Below, piece after piece: positions 17,751 to 24,833 of a stretch of DNA of 43,185 nt (positions are counted from its first letter, which is position 1; every line of letters starts with the position of its first letter). Location of the stretch: IMG/VR virus record IMGVR_UViG_3300042864_000422, positions 1-43,185 of that record. One strand, given 5' to 3'. The position numbers and the translations under genes are program-made. The notes under the pieces were generated by a model. It searched no databases, was not told where the DNA came from, and saw only the letters and a program-made list of their open reading frames with translations. Source of the DNA: a virus.

Positions 17751-18484
17751 AGTCCTTTTACAGAATAGATAAATTCTTTACCGACCCTGTGGGCTTGCCA
17801 GACCTTCCAGTCCGACCCTTGAGTGAATCCGTAAGTCCAACCCGACCCCCACTTAGAAGTTCCTAATCTGTTTTTTGCGTAGTCTGGGGACTTGTGGCAT
17901 AGGCAACCACCAGAGAAGCCGACAGCACCTTGGTGCTTTCTGGCATTGATTTGCTGAATGCTGTGAAGGTGTCCCATAATTACAGCACCTTGAGGCTCTG
18001 CGTAATGGATAGCGTGTTCCTCCACGGCACGGACACCGCAGGAATATCCGTGTACGAAGGCAATCTTGCCAAGCCTGTGTACGCCTTCCTCTGCGTGGTA
18101 ATCGTAAATCTTCTTACATCCGTTCTTCTTGAGGTGATTGCGGATGTCGTTCTTGAGGTCGTGGCAGTAGTCTACCATCATCCCGCTGGTCGAGCCATTG
18201 ATAATCTGGTCGAGGCGGTCATCGTGGTTTCCGTTTAAGAAAATAGTAGGCTGGACACGGGTGATGAATTCTTTGCCAGCCTTGACATCAGCGACCAGAG
18301 ATTCATCTTCTTCCTTGCGTCCCGCACCCCTGCGGATAGAACGAAAATCAAAGTTATCGCCTAAGTGGATGACCTCGTCTGGGTCGAACCATTTTAGGAA
18401 TTTATAAAACTGCTTGGCAACATCCTCATCGATGTGGTCTCCGTGGTTATCTCCCACGGCTACGAACTTAATTAGTTTAGACAT
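17747..18484 (-). CDS. Calcineurin-like metallophosphoesterase
   Basis: A 245-residue protein with the full metallophosphoesterase set: D12-x-H14 in GDNHGD, GDNFD at 42-46, GNHD at 85-88, a His in FVHG near 145 and GHLH at 171-174. These residues bind two metals and hydrolyse phosphoester bonds. Phage members can act on DNA ends, cyclic nucleotides or other phosphoesters, and the substrate cannot be read here. It lies downstream of replication and recombination genes and overlaps both neighbours by a few bases. The start ATG has the context CTTCCCTATG, lacking a Shine-Dalgarno sequence. Confidence 0.85.
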   Translation of the reverse strand: MSKLIKFVAVGDNHGDHIDEDVAKQFYKFLKWFDPDEVIHLGDNFDFRSIRRGAGRKEEDESLVADVKAGKEFITRVQPTIFLNGNHDDRLDQIINGSTSGMMVDYCHDLKNDIRNHLKKNGCKKIYDYHAEEGVHRLGKIAFVHGYSCGVRAVEEHAIHYAEPQGAVIMGHLHSIQQINARKHQGAVGFSGGCLCHKSPDYAKNRLGTSKWGSGWTYGFTQGSDWKVWQAHRVGKEFIYSVKGL

Positions 18485-18881
18485 AGGGAAGAGAGGCTTT
18501 ATATAGTTGAGACATTGGAACTACGATTAAGTCAGAGGTATGGTCGTCTCCTCCTGTGCAAATTCTTGCTCCGTAGTTATAAGGATTGCGGTACACAAGT
18601 CGAAGAAAGTCTCTGAGGTCTTCGATGTCAAATGTAATAGAGTGTTTACATCTTCCCTTGAGAAAGAAATTGTGCATCCAGTAGTCGGCTTGAGTCACAG
18701 CAAATCCAGAAGGCTTACCCCGTGAACGGAATTCAAAGATGGCGTTGCCTGTGGTGAACCACTTGTCACGCTCTGTCTTGACCTCTACCCTTGCTTGGTC
18801 TACGCCTAGCCACATAAGCCAGCGTTCACCCTCTTGCCCGTATTGGAGGTCAATGTCAAACCTGTTGTCTTTGTTAAACAT
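18477..18881 (-). CDS. PD-(D/E)XK-like nuclease candidate
   Basis: A 134-residue protein starting at ATG 18881, which gives an 8-base overlap with the upstream gene; an upstream in-frame ATG at 19016 would run through that gene and is rejected. The N-terminus contains FDIDLQYGQEGERWLMWLG and then RVEVKTERD, and the E-V-K with an upstream acidic residue resembles the catalytic core of PD-(D/E)XK nucleases and resolvases. The following FAVTQADYW would be the helix after the core. A Holliday-junction or repair nuclease would fit its neighbours, but the motif is short and unproven. Confidence 0.5.
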   Translation of the reverse strand: MFNKDNRFDIDLQYGQEGERWLMWLGVDQARVEVKTERDKWFTTGNAIFEFRSRGKPSGFAVTQADYWMHNFFLKGRCKHSITFDIEDLRDFLRLVYRNPYNYGARICTGGDDHTSDLIVVPMSQLYKASLPYV

Positions 18882-19080
18882 CGGATTTGTTCTTGATGTC
18901 AAAAGTTGGATTCTGTAGAACCTTGAACTGGTCTGTACGCATATGACGGATGACCCCGTCTTGCTCCAGCACGATAGCAAAGATATCGTTAGACCAAGTG
19001 CCACCATCCCGCACATACATCAGCCAGCCATAGCCGATGTCGGTATGCACAGGGATAGGGTTACGGAATTCGTGAATCAT
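18874..19080 (-). CDS. Conserved small phage protein, unknown function
   Basis: A 68-residue protein beginning MIHEFRNPIPVHTDIGYGWL, with the end VLQNPTFDI. I recognise this beta-rich pattern (FRNPIPV ... NDIFAIVL ... NATFDI-like end) from many phages and prophages, always without a known function. Short overlaps with the genes on each side indicate co-transcription. Confidence 0.65.
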   Translation of the reverse strand: MIHEFRNPIPVHTDIGYGWLMYVRDGGTWSNDIFAIVLEQDGVIRHMRTDQFKVLQNPTFDIKNKSDV

Positions 19081-19322
19081 TTTAGATTACGGAGATGTTC
19101 TAGGTCTTCCAGCGTCCGCAACCAGCGTCCGTGGTCGCACTCAGCCTCAATCTTCCAGTAGTTAACCCTGCCCTTAAGCATCTCGTTCTCTTCTTTGAGA
19201 CGCTTGTTCTCCTCAGCCAAGGCACGGCACTCGTTTCCTAGATTGAGAACATTCTTTGACAGGCTCTGAATCAAAGTGTCATCGAAACTGTGTTCGTAGA
19301 ATACTACTGTTGGGGTTTCCAT
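19077..19322 (-). CDS. Small coiled-coil protein
   Basis: An 81-residue protein dominated by a heptad-like coiled coil (about residues 22-55, ECRALAEENKRLKEENEMLK) followed by an aromatic and charged tail. It starts in the context GAACAAATGG and overlaps its downstream neighbour by 4 bases. Probably dimeric; no function visible. Confidence 0.55.
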   Translation of the reverse strand: METPTVVFYEHSFDDTLIQSLSKNVLNLGNECRALAEENKRLKEENEMLKGRVNYWKIEAECDHGRWLRTLEDLEHLRNLK

Positions 19323-19513
19323 TTGTTCAGAGGTTTAGCAAGAAGGATAGCCCAGCGTTCTTTGTTGCGTTGTAACTCTTCGGTGGCTCTAGAAACCTCC
19401 CAAGCCGTTGGCAGTTTTCCAGCCAATACGCTACCGCCTCTGTGCGAGCCTTGGACTCTTCCTCTAGGTCTACGACTGAGTAACTGTTTTGCATAGTCGT
19501 TTAGTTCGGACAT
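19304..19513 (-). CDS. Small basic protein, unknown function
   Basis: A 69-residue protein rich in Arg, Lys and Gly (RRPRGRVQGSHRGG) with a helical second half ending KPLNKWKPQQ. Its overlaps of 13 and 19 bases with the genes on either side fit this packed operon, and it may bind nucleic acid. No family recognised. Confidence 0.45.
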   Translation of the reverse strand: MSELNDYAKQLLSRRPRGRVQGSHRGGSVLAGKLPTAWEVSRATEELQRNKERWAILLAKPLNKWKPQQ

Positions 19514-19794
19514 AGCATTCGGCTCTGAAGCAGACGCTTGCAGACGCTGAGTTCACGGGCAGACTTATAATTCTTAGGCAGAGAAAGAAGGTCGTGGTAG
19601 TGGAGCAACTGCTTGTCGCTGAACTTTCCTAACTTCTCTTCATAGCCAGCATCCCACTCGTTCCTCAGCGTGGGGAGGTTATATCTAGTCTTGCATTTGG
19701 CGATGCTCTGGGGGTTAAGATTGAACTTAGCACCCGCTTGCTTGGCAGTCAGCCCTTCGATGAGGGCAAGGCGATAGGCTTCAAGGAGGGTCAT
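19501..19794 (-). CDS. Helix-turn-helix protein
   Basis: A 97-residue protein. The ATG at 19794 forms an ATGA overlap with the stop of the upstream gene, so I prefer it to the ATG 21 bases further upstream. Residues about 5-45 (LALIEGLTAKQAGAKFNLNP, then QSIAKCKTRYNLP) form a resolvase or transposase-type helix-turn-helix (GLTAKQAGAKFNL). The rest is charged helix. A small DNA-binding regulator or packaging factor is possible. Confidence 0.55.
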   Translation of the reverse strand: MTLLEAYRLALIEGLTAKQAGAKFNLNPQSIAKCKTRYNLPTLRNEWDAGYEEKLGKFSDKQLLHYHDLLSLPKNYKSARELSVCKRLLQSRMLCPN

Positions 19795-20162
19795 AGGGAC
19801 TTCGCTCGCACCCATTCCTTGATGGCTTCCTTGCTGGCGGTGCGGGCTAGGACATCCCCAGCCTCAGACATTGCCTTCAGTCGGCACTTAGCCTCAGCCA
19901 AGTCGTTTAGAATCTTGGATGGGGTAGGGCAGTTCAGACGCTCGATGAGTTCCTTGACATCCATAGCCAGCACCACAGCCGCCCCCTTGACGGAGTTACT
20001 CCTAAGAGTATACTCTCCGTGCGTGGGTTGGAAGCCGTTAGATGCGTCTAGGATTTCTTGTGCTTTATCCACAGGGAGACTGATGTAATTCAGTTTCTTG
20101 TTTCTGTGACTGACAGCGTGGCGTAAGTAGGAAAGCCCGTGGGACTTAATAGGTCTTTCCAT
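19791..20162 (-). CDS. Unknown protein of the leftward operon
   Basis: A 123-residue protein when started at ATG 20162, in an overlap of 17 bases with the upstream gene; an ATG at 20180 is the alternative. The middle contains HGEYTLRSNSVKGAAVVLAM and then DVKELIERL; the rest is charged helix. No family recognised. The downstream stop and the next start overlap by ATGA. Confidence 0.5.
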   Translation of the reverse strand: MERPIKSHGLSYLRHAVSHRNKKLNYISLPVDKAQEILDASNGFQPTHGEYTLRSNSVKGAAVVLAMDVKELIERLNCPTPSKILNDLAEAKCRLKAMSEAGDVLARTASKEAIKEWVRAKSL

Positions 20163-20346
20163 TCTCGTCTGCTTCAGCAAACATCTTCGCCAGTTCCTGC
20201 GTGTTCACCCGCTTCATTTTCTTGTCGATGATGAAATTGATGTAGGTCTGCTGGTGAATCTTTGTGGGCTTTAATAGACGAGCGACACGACCATCGCTGA
20301 GGATGATGTACTGCGTGTCGTTATATTGCTTGGCTTGTAGGGACAT
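20146..20346 (-). CDS. Small basic protein, unknown function
   Basis: A 66-residue protein with the string YIILSDGRVARLLKPTKIHQ, then a Lys/Arg-rich helix. The DGRVARLLKPT pattern occurs in small phage proteins linked to DNA binding, but I cannot name a family. It starts in the context CAAATCCTATG, the same start context as the cassette in the rightward operon. Confidence 0.5.
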   Translation of the reverse strand: MSLQAKQYNDTQYIILSDGRVARLLKPTKIHQQTYINFIIDKKMKRVNTQELAKMFAEADENGKTY

Positions 20347-20364
20347 AGGATTTGTGTTTAGGGA

Positions 20365-21168
20365 TTAGAAGGGTACTTCGTCTTGGGTTACAGTCGGAGG
20401 CTCGATGTCTCCGTTGGCGATAGCCCAGAGGCGTTCAGCCTCAGCCTTGACACGGAGGTCACGGGGGCTGATTTCGGTGTTGTCACCGAAGGGCTTGGGT
20501 TTCCAGACATTAGCGAAGTAATTGAGGTCACCGAACTTGACGCTTCGGTCAGCAGACTTCAGCGGGAGTTGGGACAGGGGAGTTCCCTTGAGGTCACCGA
20601 AAGGAGCAACGGCTTCACCGCCAGCAGGGGCTTTGGCTGTGGGGTTAGGAATGAACTTTGTTCCAGAAGCAGTCGGCTTCGTTTCGAGTTTAACATACTC
20701 CTTCTTAGGAGCAGACTTAGTAGAAGTCTTAGCGAGGCGGTCGGATTCCGCATCGTCATCCTCAGTTGCAATTCCAGCAATGGAAGCAAGGCTGTATCTA
20801 CGGACATAAGAATACAGGCTACCCGCTTGCTGACCAGACATACCCTTCTCAGCAGGGACGAGAGCGTTGCACGAAAGCATACCTCCGTCTTCGTGGATGA
20901 TGATGTTACGGATACCGACAGCATCGATGTCACCGATGGGCATCTGGATGATGGCGAGTCCGTGCTTCTTAGCGAGAGGCTTAAGGGCGATGAGGTGGGC
21001 TTGGAGACTGGCATAGCGTGACTTATGAAATGGATTGTCGCTGTCAGCGTGGACATCTTGGGCTTCAGACACAAAGGCTACGAGAGCCTTGATGAGACTG
21101 ACTTGTTGTTCGGGGTTGTTGTCGTGCATTTTATTTGGTGTGTAGGTGAAGAGTGATTCGGTGAACAT
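20365..21168 (-). CDS. ERF-family single-strand annealing protein
   Basis: A 267-residue recombinase. The N-terminal half has the ERF signature: LIKALVAFVSEAQ, a segment with NPFHKSRYASLQAHLIALKP, then HGLAIIQMP, and GSLYSYVRRYSLASIAGIAT followed by an acidic run. ERF proteins form rings that anneal single-stranded DNA with an exonuclease partner, here probably 23620-24435. The C-terminal half is a Pro/Lys-rich linker and an acidic end (EVPF), often used to bind SSB or the replisome. The ATG at 21168 follows CTAACT, as at 27200; the ATG at 21129 is an alternative start. Confidence 0.85.
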   Translation of the reverse strand: MFTESLFTYTPNKMHDNNPEQQVSLIKALVAFVSEAQDVHADSDNPFHKSRYASLQAHLIALKPLAKKHGLAIIQMPIGDIDAVGIRNIIIHEDGGMLSCNALVPAEKGMSGQQAGSLYSYVRRYSLASIAGIATEDDDAESDRLAKTSTKSAPKKEYVKLETKPTASGTKFIPNPTAKAPAGGEAVAPFGDLKGTPLSQLPLKSADRSVKFGDLNYFANVWKPKPFGDNTEISPRDLRVKAEAERLWAIANGDIEPPTVTQDEVPF

Positions 21169-21203
21169 AGTTAGGTAGTATTACGAGAGGGGGTGTGTGT
21201 CAA
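21169..21203 (-). promoter_or_regulatory. Candidate promoter of the ERF gene, nearly leaderless
   Basis: On the minus strand TTGACA (21203-21198) is followed after exactly 17 bases by TACTAC (21180-21175), and the ERF ATG begins 6 bases later. Transcription would start at or beside the ATG. It overlaps the end of the upstream ribbon-helix-helix gene, which could regulate it. Confidence 0.4.
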
Positions 21204-21357
21204 CATCTCTCTGCAAAATAGTTCTCACATAATCTGAGCGAGTCATTGAGATTCTGCTTGACACTTTGTTGAGTAAGTTGAACAGCGACTTAGACACACG
21301 GAGTGTGAGCATAAGTTCGTGGTTACGGGTTCGTTTCTTGGTGTTAGTTTTCTTCAT
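21181..21357 (-). CDS. Ribbon-helix-helix DNA-binding protein
   Basis: A 58-residue gene found by direct reading. ATG 21357 overlaps the endolysin stop (ATGA) and the TAA is at 21183-21181. A basic N-terminal tail (KKTNTKKRTRN) precedes ELMLTLRVSKSLFNLLNKVS and SRISMTRSDYVRTILQRDV. The LTLRVSKSLF strand followed by a helix, turn and S-x-x-xR-SDYVR helix is a MetJ/Arc/CopG ribbon-helix-helix fold, which binds operators as a dimer. Lying between endolysin and recombinase, it may control the leftward or late genes. Confidence 0.7.
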   Translation of the reverse strand: MKKTNTKKRTRNHELMLTLRVSKSLFNLLNKVSSRISMTRSDYVRTILQRDVDTHPLS

Positions 21358-21833
21358 CGGGAAAGGATTTGGTTGGCACGGGCAAGGATGCCTCTGCGTT
21401 TGCCGTCAAGGTAAAAAGACTTGAAGTTGAAGTCTTTGTTGTATGCACCTTGGAAGCCCATATTGTAAGCCATATAAAGGGAGATAGGCGTGACCTTAAT
21501 CTTGGAGTTATTCATCTGGGTCTCAAGAATCTGTAAGTACATTTTGGCTACGAGTCGGCTGACCAGAGGGTCGGTTGCGAACTTTTTGTGGTTCTTGGAG
21601 AAGTCATCCCACGGACTGAAGCCAGCACAGTCCTTTCGAGCAAGACGCTGACAGGACTCACGCCAACTATCTTCGTGCATCTGCCACGCTCCGATAGCCT
21701 TGCCCTTGTCACCAACGGCTTCGTAGTTAAAGTTGGATTCAATCATTGCGACCTTGTCTAAGTAATCTTCCGTGATGATAGACCTTGCTTCGACAGAAGC
21801 GTAACTGAGCAGGAGTGCGAATAGGCGTTTCAT
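21354..21833 (-). CDS. Endolysin, lytic transglycosylase/lysozyme-like, with signal sequence
   Basis: A 159-residue protein. The N-terminus MKRLFALLLSYASVEA looks like a signal or signal-arrest segment, so it may be exported without the holin. The catalytic block has Glu32 in AMIESNFNYEAVGD followed by KGKAIGAWQMHEDSW, typical of SLT/lysozyme-fold enzymes that cut the glycan backbone of peptidoglycan. A later YMAYNMGFQGAYN matches the second SLT motif region. It sits in the leftward replication block, far from the holin and spanin-like genes, which is unusual. ATGA overlap with the next gene. Confidence 0.75.
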   Translation of the reverse strand: MKRLFALLLSYASVEARSIITEDYLDKVAMIESNFNYEAVGDKGKAIGAWQMHEDSWRESCQRLARKDCAGFSPWDDFSKNHKKFATDPLVSRLVAKMYLQILETQMNNSKIKVTPISLYMAYNMGFQGAYNKDFNFKSFYLDGKRRGILARANQILSR

Positions 21834-21879
21834 AGGTTGCTGATAGAAAGAAATGGTATTACTGATGCAAGCAGGAAAG

Positions 21880-22554
21880 TTAACCTACTCCAACGCCCCT
21901 GTAATAATCCTTTAATCTTCGGATTAGGGCAACGCCCGTCTCTTTGTCACGATTGTCGAATCGCTCCAGAAGGGTAGAGCCGTTGAAGTTCGTGCTGATG
22001 ATGGTAGCCCTACGGCTGGTGCTACGCTCGTCCACGATAGCGAAGATGTCAGAAGCCATACGCTGGGTCAGACGCTCCTTGCCGAAGTCATCGAGGATGA
22101 GCAGGGGGCAGGAGATAAGGTAGTCGATGGCAGAGCCGTGCTTGCGGTCTTCAAAGCCCTTCTCGATTACAGTTTCTAGTTTCCGCATCGTGAGGAATTC
22201 AAAGTTAAGTTGCTTGTCCTTCTTGGTCTCCTCAGCCCAGAGACGCTTGATGATTTCCCAGATGCCACGGGTCTTGCCTACGCCTGTTGTGCCGTGCAGG
22301 AGGAGTCCAGAGACATCCCCTTCGGGCTTCCAATCGAGGGCAGTCTGAATCTTGGGGTGGAGGCGGGTCACATCCGTATCTAAGAAAATCTGAGGGATGG
22401 CGGGGGGAATGGTCGAGTCAATCAGCCCAGCGTAGGCAACTCGCTCCTTGTCCAGATGCTCACGGCAATGATGCCAGCGAACCAACTTCAGAGAGCCATC
22501 GTTCTTGGCGAACAACGCACCCCTGCGTCCGCAATGACAGGCAATCTCGCTCAT
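21880..22554 (-). CDS. DnaC-like replicative helicase loader ATPase
   Basis: A 224-residue AAA+ protein. A Cys/His-rich start (ACHCGRRG ... HHCREH) could bind zinc. Walker A is GTTGVGKT at 88-95 and Walker B LLILDDFGKE at about 151-160; further on are ERSTSRRATIISTNFNGSTL, a sensor-1-type Asn, and an Arg-rich end (RDKETGVALIRRLKDYYRG). This is the DnaC/lambda P-type loader that places host DnaB at the origin. It is downstream of the initiator gene 22952-23623, giving an O-P like pair. The start ATG follows GGAAAAACAA. Confidence 0.85.
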   Translation of the reverse strand: MSEIACHCGRRGALFAKNDGSLKLVRWHHCREHLDKERVAYAGLIDSTIPPAIPQIFLDTDVTRLHPKIQTALDWKPEGDVSGLLLHGTTGVGKTRGIWEIIKRLWAEETKKDKQLNFEFLTMRKLETVIEKGFEDRKHGSAIDYLISCPLLILDDFGKERLTQRMASDIFAIVDERSTSRRATIISTNFNGSTLLERFDNRDKETGVALIRRLKDYYRGVGVG

Positions 22555-22706
22555 TTGTTTTTCCTGTCTAGTTCTTCGTCAAGTTTCTTGTCAAGGTAAG
22601 CGACATTGTTCTTCAGTCGCTCAATCTCTGACCTAAGAAAAGCGTTCTCCTTGTTGAGTTCGCCAATGCGTTTCATCATAGACACTTCTAGGGATACGGG
22701 TTTCAT
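22551..22706 (-). CDS. Short coiled-coil protein
   Basis: A 51-residue protein starting at ATG 22706 (context TTAAATAATATG), directly after the upstream stop; a longer reading from 22823 would run back through that gene. Nearly all of it is coiled coil (ELNKENAFLRSEIERLKNNV, then LDKKLDEELDRKNK). The stop overlaps the helicase loader start by 4 bases, so it may be a loader partner. No family known. Confidence 0.5.
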   Translation of the reverse strand: MKPVSLEVSMMKRIGELNKENAFLRSEIERLKNNVAYLDKKLDEELDRKNK

Positions 22707-22707
22707 A

Positions 22708-22944
22708 TTATTTAATCTTGATGTTCTGGTCAAAGGTCTGCCATCCGTCCCCGTCCACATAGGCACGGACAGTAATCGAGAGCGAGCAGTCATTCCAACT
22801 AGCATTGATGGTGTAGTGTTCACGCTCGATGCTGTGGTTGCCGTTGCTGGACTTGATTACATCGCTGTAGTCCTCGATGTAGTTCACGATGATGTTCTCA
22901 GCCCAAGCCCCATAGCCAAGGCGATTGATTACTTCTGGGTTCAT
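22708..22944 (-). CDS. Unknown small protein between initiator and loader
   Basis: A 78-residue protein with a beta-rich C-terminal half (HYTINASWNDCSLSITVRAY, then VDGDGWQTFDQNIKIK). No known motif. It starts 8 bases after the initiator gene stop in a run of tightly spaced leftward genes. Confidence 0.5.
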   Translation of the reverse strand: MNPEVINRLGYGAWAENIIVNYIEDYSDVIKSSNGNHSIEREHYTINASWNDCSLSITVRAYVDGDGWQTFDQNIKIK

Positions 22945-22951
22945 AGTGCTA

Positions 22952-23623
22952 TTAGAATGCTTCGTGGTCTCTGGCGGTCAAGACATTTGTATTACCTTTG
23001 CCAAATACTTGCTTGGGTTCAAAGAGACCCTGCCAGCCCTGCTTGATGGACTGCTCGATGCTGGCGATTGACTTGGCTTCGCCCCACAGGACGAACTCCT
23101 TGCATTGAGCCTGTACGCTGGAGTCGGTAAGGGTCTTCTTCATCTCCTTGCGATAGGCTACCCAAGACTTCCAAGCCGTAAGGAAAGCCTCAGAACCAAA
23201 GGGTAAACGGGCAATCCAAATCTGCTGTTTGACTGTATCTTTATCTCCTTTATTATCTTCTTTGTTATATGTAGGCAATTTTTTGCCACCCCCCGTGGCA
23301 ATATTTTTCCTCCCCCCTAGGCAATTCTTTGCCTCCCCAAGAGCATTTACAATCGCAGTCTTCTCGACAGTACGGATGACCCTGCGACCATCGACCTCGA
23401 CACGGGTAATCAGATTAGCCTCATCGAGTTCCTGTAGGATGTTTCGGACTTGCCTCTCCCCTAGCCCAAGGTGGCGAGACAGGTAGGCATTGGATGCGAA
23501 GCACCCATCGTCATTGTCAAGGGCTTCTACGACCCCGTAGACCACCTTAGCGGTGATGCTAATGGTGGTGTGCTGGAACACCCCAGCAGGAATCCAGACT
23601 CCCGTGAACTTCGGTTCGCTCAT
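22952..23623 (-). CDS. Winged-helix replication initiator (lambda O-like)
   Basis: A 223-residue protein. Residues about 1-80 form a winged helix typical of phage replication initiators: TGVWIPAGVF, TAKVVYGVVEALDNDDG, AYLSRHLGLGERQVRNILQE and then ITRVEVDGRRV. A low-complexity linker (about 95-130) is encoded by the iteron region 23274-23338. The C-terminal part (about 135-210) has FGSEAFLTAWKSWVAYRKEM, a helical domain as in DnaD/DnaT-like or RepO C-termini that contacts the helicase. The neighbouring DnaC-like loader supports this role. The start overlaps the exonuclease stop by 4 bases. Confidence 0.75.
   Translation of the reverse strand: MSEPKFTGVWIPAGVFQHTTISITAKVVYGVVEALDNDDGCFASNAYLSRHLGLGERQVRNILQELDEANLITRVEVDGRRVIRTVEKTAIVNALGEAKNCLGGRKNIATGGGKKLPTYNKEDNKGDKDTVKQQIWIARLPFGSEAFLTAWKSWVAYRKEMKKTLTDSSVQAQCKEFVLWGEAKSIASIEQSIKQGWQGLFEPKQVFGKGNTNVLTARDHEAF
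23238..23338. other. Candidate replication origin: three 23-bp-spaced iterons beside an AT-rich stretch
   Basis: Three near-identical blocks start at 23274, 23297 and 23320, an exact 23-bp period. Each has GGCAAT, four to six T, then GCC or CC and a C-run; blocks 1 and 3 contain the inverted repeat GGCAA...TTGCC. Because 23 is not a multiple of three, the repeats are read in different codon frames, so the DNA sequence itself is being conserved. An AT-rich stretch (23238-23273) adjoins them. This mirrors lambda, where ori iterons and an AT-rich unwinding element lie inside the O gene. Confidence 0.7.
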
Positions 23624-24435
23624 AGAGACAGTTCGATGATGTCGTCAGAGTACGCCTTCCAGATTCCAGAGGAGGTACAAGCCCCGTACTCGATGACGAG
23701 GTCTTCCCAGCGTCCAGCAGACTTCAGCAGGGACTCAGCGGAAATGCTGTATACCGCCACCGCCCAAGGACTCTTCTTCTCCACACAGATGAAATTAAAC
23801 TGATTGACAGGCTTGCCAGCATTTTCCAGCAACCAAGAATATTGCACATCTTGAAAATCGTATCTCCTGTCCCAGATGGCTCGCTTAAAATCTTCTGGCG
23901 ATGCTGATTCACAGGTTTTGATATCGTTGATGAATCCAAGTTTAGAATCGTAAGCATCAATCAGACCCTTCAAGCGGACATCGCCATAGGGCGTGGGGTA
24001 AGTGCCGAAGACAGGTAGTTCCTTGTAGTCGCTGTCAGCCAGCAGTTGAGAAGCCTTGGGGTGGCTGAGGATGCTCTTCTGCATAGCCAGCAGTTGGGCT
24101 TCCTGCTCCACATTGATGATGAACTTGCCAGCGTTCTCCACGGCAAAATTCTCGTTGTAGGCTTTACCTTCCTTGGAGCGACCATCTACCTTGAGTTTAA
24201 CAGCGTACAGGTTCTTCGCCTCATCGGGCTGGAGCATCATAGCGTGAAAGACAGAACCCAGAATCATAGCGTCCGTGGGTTCAGCCTGTTCCTCCGTGGA
24301 GGCGAGGTAGTGGGCTGGACTTTTGTGAAAAATCTTCAGCGAGGACTGCGAGAGTCCGAGGGCTTTGCGATAGTCGGCTTCAGTCATTCCCGCACAGAAT
24401 GCGGGGTCTTTGCCTTGAGCGAGGTTGTTATTCAT
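23620..24435 (-). CDS. RecE/lambda-exonuclease-like PD-(D/E)XK nuclease
   Basis: A 271-residue exonuclease. It has SQSSLKIFHKSPAHYLA near the start, GSVFHAMML (the G-x-x-x-H motif), a catalytic LKGLIDAYDSKLGFINDIKT (D about 160, D171-I-K173) and the Q-x-x-x-Y motif in FQDVQYSWLL. These define the RecE/DUF3799 family of dsDNA 5'-3' exonucleases, which make single strands for an annealing protein, here the ERF gene at 20365. I use ATG 24435; a TTG at 24471 overlapping the previous stop would add 12 residues. Confidence 0.85.
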   Translation of the reverse strand: MNNNLAQGKDPAFCAGMTEADYRKALGLSQSSLKIFHKSPAHYLASTEEQAEPTDAMILGSVFHAMMLQPDEAKNLYAVKLKVDGRSKEGKAYNENFAVENAGKFIINVEQEAQLLAMQKSILSHPKASQLLADSDYKELPVFGTYPTPYGDVRLKGLIDAYDSKLGFINDIKTCESASPEDFKRAIWDRRYDFQDVQYSWLLENAGKPVNQFNFICVEKKSPWAVAVYSISAESLLKSAGRWEDLVIEYGACTSSGIWKAYSDDIIELSL

Positions 24436-24467
24436 CTCCGCTAGGGAAACAAATGGTAATACGCCTG

Positions 24468-24833
24468 TCAACCTTTCTTTCGTCTCTCTCTCGCTTTTTT
24501 ATTTCGTCTCAATCTCTTCTCATCTGTCGTCTTGTGCGTAGGGTGAATCTCATTACGCTGACAGGCAGAAAAGAAATTCCAATACGACAGCACCTTGGCA
24601 ACGAAATCGTATTTTGTTTTATCACGCTTGGCTCGTCTGGCAAGATTAGTAATCTTACCTTCAATGCCATTACAGTTTCCACAAAGCACCCCACGGATGT
24701 GACCCGTTTCGTGATTGTGGTCTAGACACGGCACGACTAATTTTAAATCAATATCGCACAGCCAGCACTTGCCCTGCTGTTCAGCGATTATCTTTTCCCG
24801 CAGAACGGGGATGTCTTTGGTTTTAATTCTCAT
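24468..24833 (-). CDS. Endonuclease VII-like HNH nuclease
   Basis: A 121-residue protein. CWLC (C23, C26) and CGNC (C51, C54) form a zinc site around LDHNHETGHIRG, the catalytic His/Asn block of the endonuclease VII family, which cleaves branched DNA such as Holliday junctions. The C-terminus is very basic (EKRLRRNKKARERRKKG). ATG 24833 overlaps the stop of the small membrane protein upstream (ATGA) and follows a purine-rich AGAAGAAGAA. The ATG at 24872 is rejected because it runs back into that gene. Likely role: resolving replication or recombination intermediates before packaging. Confidence 0.85.
   Translation of the reverse strand: MRIKTKDIPVLREKIIAEQQGKCWLCDIDLKLVVPCLDHNHETGHIRGVLCGNCNGIEGKITNLARRAKRDKTKYDFVAKVLSYWNFFSACQRNEIHPTHKTTDEKRLRRNKKARERRKKG

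Noticed and set aside
23642-23648. CTGACGA on the minus strand, hammerhead-like core
   Set aside because: No flanking stem I and no GAAA partner in a fitting position; lies in the exonuclease gene.
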